From Karalla daura (taxonomy: Eukaryota > Chordata > Actinopteri > Chaetodontiformes > Leiognathidae), in NCBI GenBank assembly GCA_029224185.1, contig CM055193.1:18892169-18956168 (forward strand): a stretch of 64,000 nucleotides of DNA, written 5' to 3'. This document shows positions 35,047 to 48,100 of this stretch, piece by piece. Below the pieces are notes generated by a model that saw only the letters and a program-made list of their open reading frames with translations, did no database searches and had not been told where the DNA came from. Within the stretch, counting starts at the first letter, position 1, and each line of letters opens with the position of its first letter. Both the position numbers and the translations under genes were made by a program.

Positions 35047-38000
35047 TTGTGTTCAATGAGGAAGGAGGATGATGATGAAGGTGGAGTCAAGAAATTAATC
35101 AGTCTTATTGGAAACCAGTTCACACACACACACACACACACATGCACACACCAACACACACGCACACACCAACACACAGACACACACACAGGCACACACA
35201 CAAACACACATTCACACACAAATAAATACGTAACATACTGTGTATTTAAAGCTGCGTGGGTTGTCTGCATGAATCCTCCCCACTGTCAACACAAGATGGC
35301 GTCACTCTTTCTCTGTCTTCACATTTTTTCTCACCTGCGCTCTTATGCGTTGAGGTGGGCAGACTCTTCTCCTTCTCACAGAAACCTCCAAACACAGAAC
35401 CATGAAAGCACGTTTGTCAGGCAGCTCCTCAAAATGGACTGGATTGGTTCACCTCGTGATTAAGGGCCCTTGGGAAGTGAGGCTTGAAGGCGGGCTTGTT
35501 GAACTGGTTTCCCCCTTAACACATCACAGTGGAAACCAATTCGCCCCTCCCTCGTTTGATGTTCTTTAGTCCTGCTCCTCTCCTCGTCTTCTTCAGCTGC
35601 CTGCTTGGAACAGTGGGGTGGGGTCCACGTAGACCTGGAGCAACCACGGAGTACACGTCTTGGTGGGATCTGGATCCAGTTTCATCATCTGCTGTGTATC
35701 ATTCACGTTGCTGAAAACAAGAGACTGTAAAAGCACAAGATGAAGACGAGTTGAAAATGAGATAGAGAGGAGATGAAGGAGAAATTAGGAGGAGATGAAG
35801 AGGGGATAAAGAAGATTCTTCCATGTTTTTTTAAAAAAGAAAGGTTAAGCTTTGCTGTTTCCTGGAAAGTTTCAACGGGAAGTAGCTGTGACATTAACAG
35901 GAAGGAAGTGAACGACATGCACTTAAAGACTTTAATATTTTTAACCCCAAAGTTCTTTTCTTTTGGTTTTTCTCGCAAAGCTTCCATTTATTTGGTTTCT
36001 TACATTTTCGCTCTCAGATACGTCACTGACCCGCCCATCTAGTCCCTTGACTGGAGCTGAATTACAATTCCTAGCAGCTCCTGCTCCGCACTGTGAGATC
36101 AGTTTTCCTGCTGGTCCTCTGTTGGTGATGTCAGGTACTGCAGAGTTTTACAAACCCTTAGGCGATTCCTCGCGGTCCTGCAGAAATGAACACGGCCTAT
36201 GATGTTTTATGAACATGTTCACTATTTATATAAGATTAATATTGAGAATTCATATAATATTACCGCTCATTCGTCGGACTCTTGTAAACCATGTCATAAT
36301 TTACTTTACAAAAACAAGTGATTAAATAACTATTGAGATTGTCATTAATTTTTTTTTGTTTTTTCGGACTTAATTGAATTTGTCCTGTTGTTAAAGAAAG
36401 AAATATCTTTATAAGCCTCTATGAGCTTCCATCAAAGTCCAGAAATTATCTAAAAATGATTTGTTCTGTTGGTTTGTGACCTTTCTTGACAACTAACTGA
36501 GAAACTAATGACTGACGCGTGAAAACACTTGTCAGTCAATAACATAAAAGCTTCCTGCAGGACCACGATGAGCTTAGTCCCTGACGACAGTGGAGCTGGT
36601 TTAGTTTTTGGAGGGTTTTGTAAAAAAAAAAAAAAAAAAAGACATTTCCATGCCCACAGAGACCCAAGCTCTCTGGTAGGAAGCAGAAACCAGACTGAAC
36701 TGGAAAATTATGGACTCTGATTTCTGGTTCCTGGACTTTGGAAGTTGTTCTCCTCATCGTCACTAGCAGCGCTTCAGTATTTCTCTGTATCTCCAAAAAC
36801 CTTTTGGAAAAAGTGTTTTGATAGTGAAACAATCAGATATTAATATTATTATCGTTATTCTCATCAATCTAATATGGTGACGAGCTGAAGACAAACCTCT
36901 TGTTGGATATTTCTGTGTTTTTCAGTCGCCTGGTTTTGATGTTTGCTTGATGCAAGTTGATGCAAGATGAAAACAAAGAGTCATGTTTTGTGAATATAAT
37001 TTATTCTCCAGTGACCTCTGGTCATGTGACTGTAAAGGTCTAAGTTCATTGCTAGCTGTTCCTCCACACAGCCAAAGCCAAACACACCATTTGGATTTCA
37101 GTGGCGGCCATCTTGGCTGCATGGGAAAGTTTTTCAAGGTCATTGTCAAAGGAACAATCTGACATTTGAGTGAATCCCCTCGCAGTGAGTCAGAGACTGA
37201 GTAGATGCTGAGTAGATGTATCCCAACATCACTGGGTGGAGTCTTCAAGAAAGCATTTAGCTAGCTGATAGATGCCATTCTTTGTGCTACGCTAAGCTAA
37301 ACACCTTCTGGTCTTCACTGTCCTTGGCATGTACAGTAAAAGCTGCAGTCCCTCTGAAATATCTGATTCTGGGTACAAAATATTTTGAAAACTGTATTTC
37401 CTCAAATGCTGAACTCTTTCCCTCTTTAAAGGACCAGTGTGTGTGATTTGGTGCCATTTTGAAGTGATGCTTCAGATTACAACCAACTGAATAAGCCTTG
37501 TACTACTCGGACTGTCAAAACCTCGTACTCCACTTTGAATTATGAATCATAATCTCTTGCCACAAAAAAGGGAAGTCAAAAAGTGCCAATCATCTGTTTT
37601 TCTGTCTTCTGCTCCTATGGAAATATAGTAGGCCAACTGAGGAAGAGGATCATCTCCATGTGAAGATACGAAGAGCTCATTCCAAAGTGCTGAAAGTGCA
37701 GTTCTTACTTTTTAATGAAATTATCTTCCATTTGTGCCACTGAATCCTCCACACTGGTCCTTTAAACTCTACCTCAGTGAGTCACTAAAGTGGTGCTCAG
37801 TGTGGACAGAGCTCTGCTGGTCACCGCATGTTTTGGCGTGTGAGGCAGATTCTAGTCCCCCTCCAGTGGGAATGGAAAGAAATGGCCAGTAACTCAGCCT
37901 TACAGTTCCCATCATCACTGGTTGTCATGATGTGGTGGAAAACGTTTAACTCTTGGAGTTGTGTTGTTGGTCATTTTCTTTTCCAAGATTTATTTTTGTT

Positions 38001-38519
38001 TTCAGAGAAGTTTGATGACTGTTTATCAGTTGGATTTACAGGGTGCTGAATGTAAAAATTTGGTTTGAATATATTTTGCGCAAGTTCCTCACATCGTGCT
38101 ATTTTTTTAGCTCACTTTTCTCACATTTCGCTCTAATTCAACAGAAATTCATGTCAATGTCTTGTTAATATCCAGTCATTAAATATGTGTTTAAAAAACA
38201 AATCTAAATCTAACTTTTAAATTTAAATCTTTAAGGTCAAATGTGTCAATGTTGTATCTTGCAACAGCCTCAGATCATTAGGCCCCGCCCACCCCGCTGT
38301 GAACAAGCAACACCACAAGACCGGGGTGCAGTTCCCCTGGTACAGTCCACATGGAACAAGGTTACATTAAGATTTACTTTTAAATAAAAATTTTAATTCA
38401 ACTATATATGGCAAGGTTTTTTTACATGGATTTCTGTGTCAAATTACAGACAAAATAGCTAAATTGTGAGCAAAAAATAAGGTAAATGTGAGGAAAGTGA
38501 ACAAAATTGTAACCAGTTT
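35047..38519. other. fgd1 3' UTR and intergenic DNA
   Basis: The fgd1 stop is followed by a CA-type microsatellite (35122-35220) and an AATAAA at 35221-35226 that may end the transcript. Beyond that the DNA is AT-rich. No gene, RNA or transposase motif was found. Confidence 0.4.
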
Positions 38520-38810
38520 ATTATATTGGACACCCCATAATATACCCTGGACAGTTTGGTGGCCCATCACAGGGCACAACACACACCACTCACTCTTTTA
38601 TACACACCTGGAGTTTCCGATCAACCTTAATGCATGATTTTGTAATGTGGAAGGAAACCAGAGTACCTGGAGAAAACACACACACACACACACACACACA
38701 GGGAAACATGCAAGCTCCATATAGACACCAGACCAGGACGCAGACCCACAGCCTTCTTGCTGTGAGGCAACAGTGCCTCACACTGCATCGCCGTGTGGCC
38801 CTAAATGTTA
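38520..38810 (+). repeat. Fish interspersed repeat family, copy 5 (most complete)
   Basis: Block order: acaccccataataccctgg-type start, cccatcacagggcacaac, cacacctggagtttccgatc, accttaatgcatgattttg, gaaaccagagtacctggaga, a CA run, gggaaacatgcaagctccat, cttgctgtgaggcaacagtg, catcgccgtgtggccc. This organisation is common throughout fish introns. The class was not assigned. Confidence 0.65.
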
Positions 38811-40954
38811 AATCAGCCTAAATGTTGAATTCTCACTAAGTGTGAAGCTAAATATTTAGAAAATAGGCAGTCCTACAGGCCACACCACTAACCGTCAATG
38901 GTCGGACACAGCGTGGCACATGATTGTTTGCACATTTTCTAAATATTTTTGCTTTATACCGTACCATGTCATACATTTAGATTTGCTTCTTCATGTATAC
39001 ACATATTAACAATTATATAGTTGTTTTCATTAATTTCTGGGTCAAATGAAATGAGCTAAATAAAAGAATAGGGAGTTATAAAAGAGCTAAATGTGAGGAG
39101 AGAAAGCTAAATATTTTGTAACCTAATTTTTACATTACATGCATACATCCCACACAGTCCTGACCAGTTCTGACCCGTGTGTGTCTGGTGCATTTGAACT
39201 GTGGTGTGTTTTGTCGGTCCAGTGTGCACTTTCTCTTCATGTGCCACAGTACAAATTCAGCTGAACGTATTCAGTATCCAGAGCGAGTGACTTCACTGAC
39301 TGTTCATCTATGTATCTGATCTCCATTATGTATTCTAGTGTTTCTAGTAGTTTCTTTGGGCTGGAAACCACATTTAATCACGAGTCAGTCTCAGTTTAAC
39401 TAGAGTTTAGACTCTACTAGAGCATGATTAGACAACACTGCACCTACCACAGGAGTTAACCTGCTAAGGTAAAGCTAACAGGTTAACATGAGTTTACTAT
39501 AATTCAACTTTAAGTGCCAATTCACAACAAATGTGATCTCATAACTCATGACAACATATAGAAAGAATAAAGAAAGTCTGAACAAAGTACAGAGACGTTG
39601 TTTGCTATATTAGCTGAGCTTTCATAATTGACCTCAGGCTGAATATTTACATGATCTTACTCTTGCTCGACCCGTCTCATTGAAGTGAGCAATGAAGTGC
39701 AATGCTTCAGAAATTATATCATGCATTTTGACCTTCAGTCCTTGTCCTATGATGCTGTTGAAGCTTGCTGGTCTTCAGGTCCAACCAGTCCTGGCCTGTT
39801 TGCAATGTAGCGAGCTGGAAGCTGATGCCTGATTTAACTCATTAATTTAAGTCTAATTCTGTAATCAGAACCTGTTTTGACCAGTTCTTGGTACTCCCGC
39901 TCCAAGCGTCTTGAAGCACCTGTCAGGTTAAATCTGGTTCTGATGTTTTACAACAGCTCTGATTGACAACAGCTAAGTCAGTGTTTTGCCTTACAGTTTA
40001 TGAATTTTATGAACTTTTGCTTTTGCCAAACTTAATGCCATCAGTCTCCAACAGCTACAGTCTCTGGTTTTATATTTATTGATGATTTTTATTCCAAAGC
40101 ATTATGATTCACTTTGCTTCCTTCTGCTCTTTTATTTCTTGGTCTGGTTCTAATCCAGTCTTGGTGTTTTTCAGGAGGGTTTTATGTGTTTCCATCCTCA
40201 CAGGTGACTCGTTCACCTGTCTCAAACCATGTCATTGTCTGGTTCCTCCTCATTGGGCGGTCACAGTGTTTTGAGCTGTTATTAACTGCTGTTACCATTG
40301 AGACCACAGGTAGACCCCCGGCGGTTGTATTAAGACATCATTAACTGCAATGGAGCATAAATGTGCATGACATAGCCTGACATTACATAGGTAAGAAGGA
40401 CCATTCCAGAACAGATCAGGACTGGGCAGTGATATCTGGTCAAAAGACATTTCGTCAACTGACTAGTTGCTAAGTAACCGCTGGGTTTCTGGACCCACGT
40501 GTCACCGTGGTAACAAGCGTTGTTACCACGGTGACCATGGAGCTCCACAGCCGCCGCTTCATCAAACCGTTGCCACAGCATCCAGAGGCCTGTAGATGCC
40601 ATGACAACGTCTCGTGGGTAACAGCAGCATGGTTGTGTATTCTTCTTCTTCCTGTTGTAATTCTGGTACCTTGTTATTGCTGATTATTGAGTATTGATTA
40701 TTGATTGCAGGTTATTGGTTAGTGGCCGGCCACTGCCTTCCATCCTGTCCATGTCTGTTTCCCTTCATGCCCCTATGTTAGAAAATACAAAGAAAAATGT
40801 TTATGAGGTTATAAATGAAATAAAACCATTAAAAACTGACATCTGTGGAGACTCTCATTTGTCCAGGTCAGCGATATCCTCCATTTCACCTTATCTGTAT
40901 CTCTTTGACAGCACCTGTCTGGATGCCCTTCCATTCTTTATCTCAACCTGTATA
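38811..40954. other. fgd1-tfe3 intergenic DNA
   Basis: AT-rich gene-free DNA. The only structure that stands out is the palindrome at 40501-40535. Short ORFs here have no family motifs. Confidence 0.4.
40501..40535. promoter_or_regulatory. Palindromic RFX X-box-like motif
   Basis: Two perfect 16-bp arms (gtcaccgtggtaacaa and its reverse complement) are separated by gcg. The left arm contains GTCACC-GT-GGTAAC, which fits the X-box consensus GTNRCC(0-3)RGYAAC; the right arm carries the mirror copy. A weaker X-box-like site, gatgccatgacaac, lies at about 40596-40609. Function is inferred. Confidence 0.5.
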
Positions 40955-41260
40955 GCATTTTACAGTGTCACAGAGGTCTGCCTTTCCCAGTGCATGTTGG
41001 GCTATGCCAGGTTTCCAATCCATTGCAGGGCATTCACACACACACAAATGACACTCTCACCTCATGGCCATTTTTCAGATTTCCCTCTGCATGCAGGTTT
41101 TGGGACTCTGGGAGAAAACTAGTATGGCCAGAGAAAAGGCACTAACCAGGGCGAGCATATGAACTCCTCATAGGAAAGCTCTCTGTCTGATTGGGATTTG
41201 AACCCAAGACTTTCTTATTTTGAGGTAACAGTGCTAGTCACAGAGTTACCGTGTTGGCTC
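40955..41260 (+). repeat. Fish interspersed repeat family, copy 6
   Basis: Blocks include ccaatccattgcagggcatt, a CA run, gcatgcaggttttgggactc, gagaaaactagtatggccag, gggatttgaacccaagactt and gaggtaacagtgctagtcac, in the family order. The copy is diverged. Confidence 0.55.
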
Positions 41261-41432
41261 CTGGCTGGAGATAACAGCTATCTCTCCTTTAATTAGACAC
41301 AAACTCAAATCCTGAGCTCAGGTGTGCACATAAGGCTGTCTGTCTCAACTGATAGGGCGATTGTACAATCAGTCTGAGCTCAGCCGATCAACCGCATTAA
41401 GGCTGACATCATCTGGAAACCCCCTTACCCCA

Positions 41433-41434
<2 letters not shown>

Positions 41435-41518
<84 letters not shown>
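41435..41518. repeat. (CA)n microsatellite
   Basis: Nearly pure AC tract of about 84 bp, ending about 30 bp before the tfe3 promoter motifs. Confidence 0.95.
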
Positions 41519-41520
<2 letters not shown>

Positions 41521-41547
41521 CCCGTAACAGTGGAGACGAAAACAAAC

Positions 41548-41680
41548 AAGATGGCGGACTGAGTTTTGGAGTAGCGTCGCTCATTGGCTGTCAACGACCC
41601 AGCCTCCGCCCCATTGGCTGGCAGCGTGCAGCGAGGCAGCTGATTGGTCCAGGAGAGATCAGTCCAGCGCTGTGACGTCA
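41548..41680 (+). promoter_or_regulatory. tfe3 promoter
   Basis: A compact TATA-less promoter signature: AAGATGGCGG at 41548-41557 (YY1-type), inverted CCAAT boxes ATTGG at 41583, 41613 and 41643 spaced exactly 30 bp apart, and a full palindromic CRE TGACGTCA at 41673-41680. The tfe3 start codon is 356 bp downstream, so the TSS is probably near 41690-41720. Factor binding is inferred from motifs only. Confidence 0.65.
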
Positions 41681-42035
41681 CACACAGAAACTGTGCAGGT
41701 AGAAGCATCCAGACAGACTCTGAAGCTTACGAGACACACTTTCCCAGCAGTTGGTAGTACTGTTACCTCGCAGCAGTGCTCGTTGGTACTTTGGTGGACT
41801 GTTACCTCTTCGTGGGTCCCGGCTTTCTCACAGGGTGCTCGGGGGCGTCCGGTCTGTGAAGGGTAGCTCTGTACTGACAGACAGGCTGTCTGCGGTGCAG
41901 GGTCCAGGCTGTCCAGCAGCCTCTGAACTCCAGGGAGCCGGTGTTGTTGTTCCTGCTGAGCCCTGACAGCGTCTGGACCCTGGACATGCTGCTACCGTGA
42001 CTCCGTGGCCTACAAACGATCGTGAAGCTGGAGAC

Positions 42036-43076
42036 ATGTCTGCTGTCAGCCCGGACCTCACCGGAGAGGCAGGAGTCGGGTCTGAGCTGCAAGGGGAGGA
42101 GGCCGGGGTCCTCCATCCACAGACCGTCTTTGTCATCCTGGACTCGGCTGAGACACTTAACTTGGTCAGGTAAGTCCGGGAGTTATGGGAAAAAAAGATG
42201 TCAGCTTGTTTGCTGAAATCTCATTGATGCCTTTTTTGTGATAACATCGGCATCTTGAGGTCATGTAGTGATCCGTAAAGAAACGTGTTTTGGATGAACA
42301 GTTAGAGTTAATAGTTTTGTTACCTATCTCAAATCCACGCCGAATGGGAGTCCAGGTCCACCGGTGGGAGGTAAACAGTGCGGTTTGTGAGGCAGCTTTG
42401 CGCAGAAGGGAGAGGCGATTATACTTTAAATTCCTGGATTTTCCATTGACGTTTTAAATGAGGGACTTTGGATCGAGCTGACTGTAGATAAAACTCGCGG
42501 ATGGGGCAAGTGAGAGGACTTTGCAGAGGTAAAACTGAAAGTGAAACGCGTTGAATCAAATCTCAAAAGTGAGTTGAGATTGTGTGAAGCCGACAGTTTG
42601 ACATGTGAATTGTATGTATCGGACGTGTAGCTCAAGACATCAGTTGTAATAAACGAGGATTATGATCATGTTTTCGTGTTTTGAGTAGGGCTTTTATCCT
42701 CTTTGTTATGAGTGTAACACTCTCTCTAATTCCCCCTCTCTCTGTCTCTTTCCTCGTGCTTTTTTCCCAAGGGAAACAAAGAGGCAGACAGGCACATCGG
42801 CAGGTCCAGGCTAGTCCTCCAAGAGGTGTATCTCAGCAGTCACGCGCAGACACATTGAAACATGATAGCGTTGAGAATGAAAGCAAAAGTACAGACGAGC
42901 AGGAGGTGTGCTGCAATGTGATGCAACAAAGCGAGCCGAGAAGAGAGGAGGGGTAGTGTGCGGTAACGAGCTGGAGAGATTGAGGCAAAGATTATGAGTG
43001 GGTGAGGATGAAAGGGATGTAGATCAGTTTAGGAACCTTCACTTCCTCTCCTTTTCAAATTGTTTCCAGATGTCAT

Positions 43077-43140
<64 letters not shown>

Positions 43141-44880
43141 ACCCACCCACACCAGTGTGTGTGAAGATATGCGAGACCATTCCCTCCTCAGTTCAGTCTT
43201 ACTTTTTGAGTGAGTGTTGACCCAGTGATGCTTTGAAATGTCTTTCTCTCTCTCTCCCTCCTTGTGGATACTGGATTAGAGGGAAGTGACTCAGCAGAAA
43301 CACACACGCACACACACACGCAGGAAGTGGGATTGGAAGCAGTTCTGCTGACAGATGTTCCTCCACATTCTTGCTCTGTGGTTTTCCGACGGAATGCAAA
43401 CATTCAGCAGAGTTTCATCTGTTGTTTTGTCTCCCTCTCCCAGCCTCTGCCGTGACTGAAGTGTTTGCGGGGAGATGTCTTTTCTGCTTCTCTTTCCTCA
43501 GCTCCATCTGGTGGACATCAGAGGGAGGGTGTTGGACACAGGTTCACTGTTTCTGTCTCTGTCTGTCTGTGTGTCTGTCTCTCTCTGCCAGGGTGGAGTC
43601 TGGGATTGTGGCAGACATCGAGGTAGACAGCTTGCTACCGTCAGACAGCGACACCTTCTACCAGATCAAGAGTCAGCCAATCAGCATCGGGTAAGGCCAG
43701 GATGGCCACAGGTTGACTTAAGAGAGCATCTCTCTGAAGAGCACCTCTCTGTAGCATCAGTGTTTGGTTTGTCTGCTGGGCTTCAGCATGTTGTCACGTA
43801 ATGAGAGATTATGTCAGACTGATAAAAAGGGATCCCTCTTTCTTACAGTTCATCATCAGCAGCTGCTTCCTCTACTTCGTCCTCACTGCCGTCAACCATG
43901 TCATCCAGGTACACGCCCTTACGTAAACACACACACATTGTATTTCATGATGATTATAATAATTTTGTGGAGGCTCAGTCACTAGAGGGCACTGCTGTCA
44001 CTCACCCATTATTGCCTCCTCGCCTCCTCTCTTCTCCTCTCTCCTCATCCTCTCGGCTCTCCTCCTCTTGTGTCCTCCTGCAGAGTTCTGATGCGTCAGG
44101 ACTTGATGCGGCAGCAAGCTCTCGAGGAGGCACAGAAGGAGGCCCAGAAGGAGGCGCAGAAGCAGCTCCTGTTTCGCACGGCGGACTCCTCCTCCCCCGT
44201 GTCCGTCTCGGTGTCCTCCTCCTGCCAGCCTCCTGCTCAGGTTCCTGTGGAGGTGCTGAAGGTAGGAGGTGCAAACCAGTACTTTGAGAAAGGGATGAAA
44301 GGTACCCACAATGCATCTGGATTCTGTGCTGAGTAGAGGATGCGTCGCACTGTGTTCCAGGTGCAGACCCACCTGGAGAACCCCACCAGGTACCACATCC
44401 AACAGGCTCAGAGGCAACAGGTGCGCCAGTACCTGTCCACCACGCAGACCACCGTCCCTGCCAAGACAGCCAATCAGGAGCCAGCCGTGCCCGATCCAAG
44501 CCACTCCCCCCAGCTCCAGCCTGCAGATGACAGTATGAAAAAAGAGGTGAAAGCATTTCCCTCACTGTGTTGAATCAGGGGCGTCCACCCCCAAACCACG
44601 GATCCGGCTCCAGCGGGATCCGGGTTCAACAGCTGAGGTGTTACTATGTAATCATGTACATACCTCATCTGCATAATCTACCTGAGTACACAACTACAGT
44701 GCAGTGTGCAGGACAAAAGTACAAGGCTGAGGGACAGAATTAAGTCTGACCTCTGACCCATGATTGTTTTTTTTTTCACAGATAGAAGAGACAGTCATCG
44801 ATGACATCATCAGCCTGGAATCAAGCTTGAATGATGAGTTTTTGACGCTCATTGACTCCGGATTGCAGATTGCCAACACG

Positions 44881-44915
<35 letters not shown>

Positions 44916-45054
44916 CAATGCATTAAATACACTTGCACACACACACACCATGCAGGGATGGTGTTGGTGCTTGCAGTGTTGTTTTCAGACCACATGCAGG
45001 TGTTTGACACACCACGGTGACACATCTGCTGAAGCCTCTGTTTGCACTCACTCA

Positions 45055-45137
<83 letters not shown>

Positions 45138-48100
45138 CTCATATACTTAAGGATGCATCATAGCTTCACCTGACAGTCGGAAAAACATGAATCAGACTAC
45201 TTCAACACTCCCTCTGTGTGCAGTTAGCAGGTTAACGTCTGAATGAGCAGCGTATCACGACGTTTTGCTGCAGCAGCAGAGGGCGGAGACTGTGTGTGTG
45301 TGTGTGTGTGTGTGTGTTTCAGACAGATAATAAGCTCACTGGGAGGGTTTTTTGTTTCCTTCTTAAAGAGACGTTTCCTCATTTTTCAACAGTTGTCCAA
45401 CAGAAAGAGGAAGAGAAGCTGCTGTGTGTGCGCGTGTGTGTGTGTGTGTGTGTGAATGAATGTGTGAGAGTGTATTATTCAAGTGTTAAGATGAGGATTT
45501 TAGTCTTACTGCCGGAACATGACAAGAGGAGGATTAAATCAGAGGTAAAGGGCTTTTTTGTTGTTGCTTTGTGAGTGTCTGAGCTGTGACTTCTGTTCTG
45601 TGAGCTGCTGACTCAGTGAGCTCTGCCGGGCAGACACGAGCTGTAATTTCTGCTGCCGACGAGTGTCTTTAAGTGCCGCGTAATAGCACAATGGAGGAAA
45701 AGTATTACTTTAAGGCCATCGCCATTTCCGACGTGTCTCAACCGTGGACAACTGCTAACTCCGACCCCGAAACGTGCCGGCTACTTTAGCAAGCTGCAGA
45801 GACCGGCCGCGTCCGATCGATTTGACGGTCAATATCGGTTAATGTGCAAACACGCGCTGCTAAGGAAACGCTTGCTCTGTGTGTGTGTGTGTGTGTGTGT
45901 GCGTGTGCGTGCGCGTGTGTGCGCGTTATCCTGGTATGCAGCGTGTATCAGCGGCGCAGCGCGAGGAAGGTCACCCCCCTCTGCCTATCTGGACGCCGCG
46001 GCGTCCCGATTGGCCGCCCGCCGGTGCCGGCCTCTGACCCTGCGCTCTCATTGGTCCGTTGCAGCTGCCGGTGTCAGGGAACATGCTGGACGTGTACGGG
46101 AGCAGCAAGGGGCTGGCCACTCCCACCATCGCCGTCAGCAACAGTTGTCCGGCCGACCTGCACAGCGTCAAGACGGAGCTGAGCGGTGAGTTCGCCCCCC
46201 CCCCCCACACACACACACACACACACCCCCTCACCCCCCCGGTCTTCATGGGATCTCGTAGTATGCAGAGCTCTGAGGGTGAAGTCCCTCCCCGCCGAGT
46301 GAGTTTGTTCTCCTCCAGTTAGCTGAGTCAACATCACGACTTCCTCAGACACGCTCGGTAGCCAGTCCAGTTTTCCCAGCTCATCACTTCTGGCTTCCTG
46401 CCTGAGGACTAACAGCCGATTCGTCTGTTCAAAGCCCATGTTCATCTCCATCCCTTTATGACCGCGGACGTGTTTCGCAACGCCGCTTGCCTGTCCTGCA
46501 CTTCTTCACGTTCTGGCTTTCGGCTCAGTTTTCGGCTCGGTGCTTGCTGTTTCTGTGAACCGGTGCTGACGATGCCGATGTGGCTGTTGTTGCAGATGTT
46601 GAGGCCAAGGCGCTGATCAAAGAGAGACAGAAGAAAGACAACCACAACCTCAGTGAGTGCTGCAGCGCAAGCGCCGTCCATGAAGCACCTGGAAAAACGC
46701 CTCAAAAACCGGGACTGCGTGGATTTGATGGCGCACCATTGTTTGTTTTTGCACTGGCTGAAGGGTTATTCCTTTTTGCTACTGGCCAGGCGATGAGCTG
46801 GGTGTTTCACTCTTGGCTATGTGTTCACCTGGGGCACAGATTATGTGTGTCACTTACCTGTGTCTCAGCCATGTTGGGGGGGGGGCATAGACATTTGATT
46901 GGTTGGGATCGTATTAGTGACCATTATGAATCCATTATTACCTTTCCAAACAATTATTTGAAATGGTTCATTCACCCATATTCTCACATACAGTATGAAT
47001 AGCCAATGACAACGTGACAACGTGTCCTGTGCCCAACCGATTGGCTTTTTATGGTTTTATTTTCGTGTTTGAGCATGAACTTGTGCTGATGGCATCTCTC
47101 TCTAACCCTCTTGGTTTGGATGTTTTCAGTTGAGCGGAGGAGGAGGTTCAACATCAACGACCGGATCAAGGAACTGGGAGACCTCGTCCCCAAAGCCACC
47201 GACCCGTGAGTGGCTCCCCGCGCCTCCTTCTGCTTCTGCATCTTTGTGTCTGCGTGTGTCTGTGTGGGTGTTGACGAGCCGCGGCCCGCGATCGGTCTTG
47301 CAGGGAGACCAGGTGGAACAAGGGAACCATCCTGAAGGCGTCGGTGGACTACATCCGCAAGCTGCAGAGAGAGCAGCACAGAGTCCGCGAGCTGGAGGAG
47401 AGACAGAGGAGGCTGGAGAGCACCAACCACTCCCTGCTGCTCCGTATACAGGTGAGCGGGAGAGGGAACGGGCAGGGCAGCTTCTCCCCCATCACGAGGA
47501 AAAACGCACACCTGGATCACCCCCATTGACTTTACAGAAAAAGTCTACAATGCCGACAGCTCTGGGGTTCGAGGAAGACTCCCAGTCTTGTGTTCCGGTC
47601 GTTCCATTGTCCTTTTTGTCACAAAGAGACACCTGTTCTACCCAGTAGTGCCATGGAGATCATCATCTCCAGAGCATACAGTCCAGCATAAGCACACACC
47701 ATTCATTCTCACACCTAAACATGCATGTTCTAGTGTAAATGAAGCTGCATCCTGACGATGTGGAGATGTTCGGACCGTCGCTCACCTCCTGCCTCTCTTC
47801 TCTTCTACAGGAGTTGGAGCTTCAGGCTCGCCTGAACACCCCCCCTTCCTCTTCATCCTCCTCTCTGGACCCCCAGACCCTGCTCTCCCCCACTCTGCCT
47901 CAGCCCTTCACCTCCTCCTCCCCCTCCGCCATGGCCCCCTCCCTGGGTGTGGATGCTCTGAGCTTCGTGGAGCTGGATGAGCCTCGCGGAGCCTCCACCG
48001 TCTTCCCCGCGGACCTGATGTCCGACGTGGGGCTGACGGAGCTCCACAGCCTGGGGGACATCCTGATGGAGGAGGAGGGGGGAGGAGTGGGCTCCGACCC

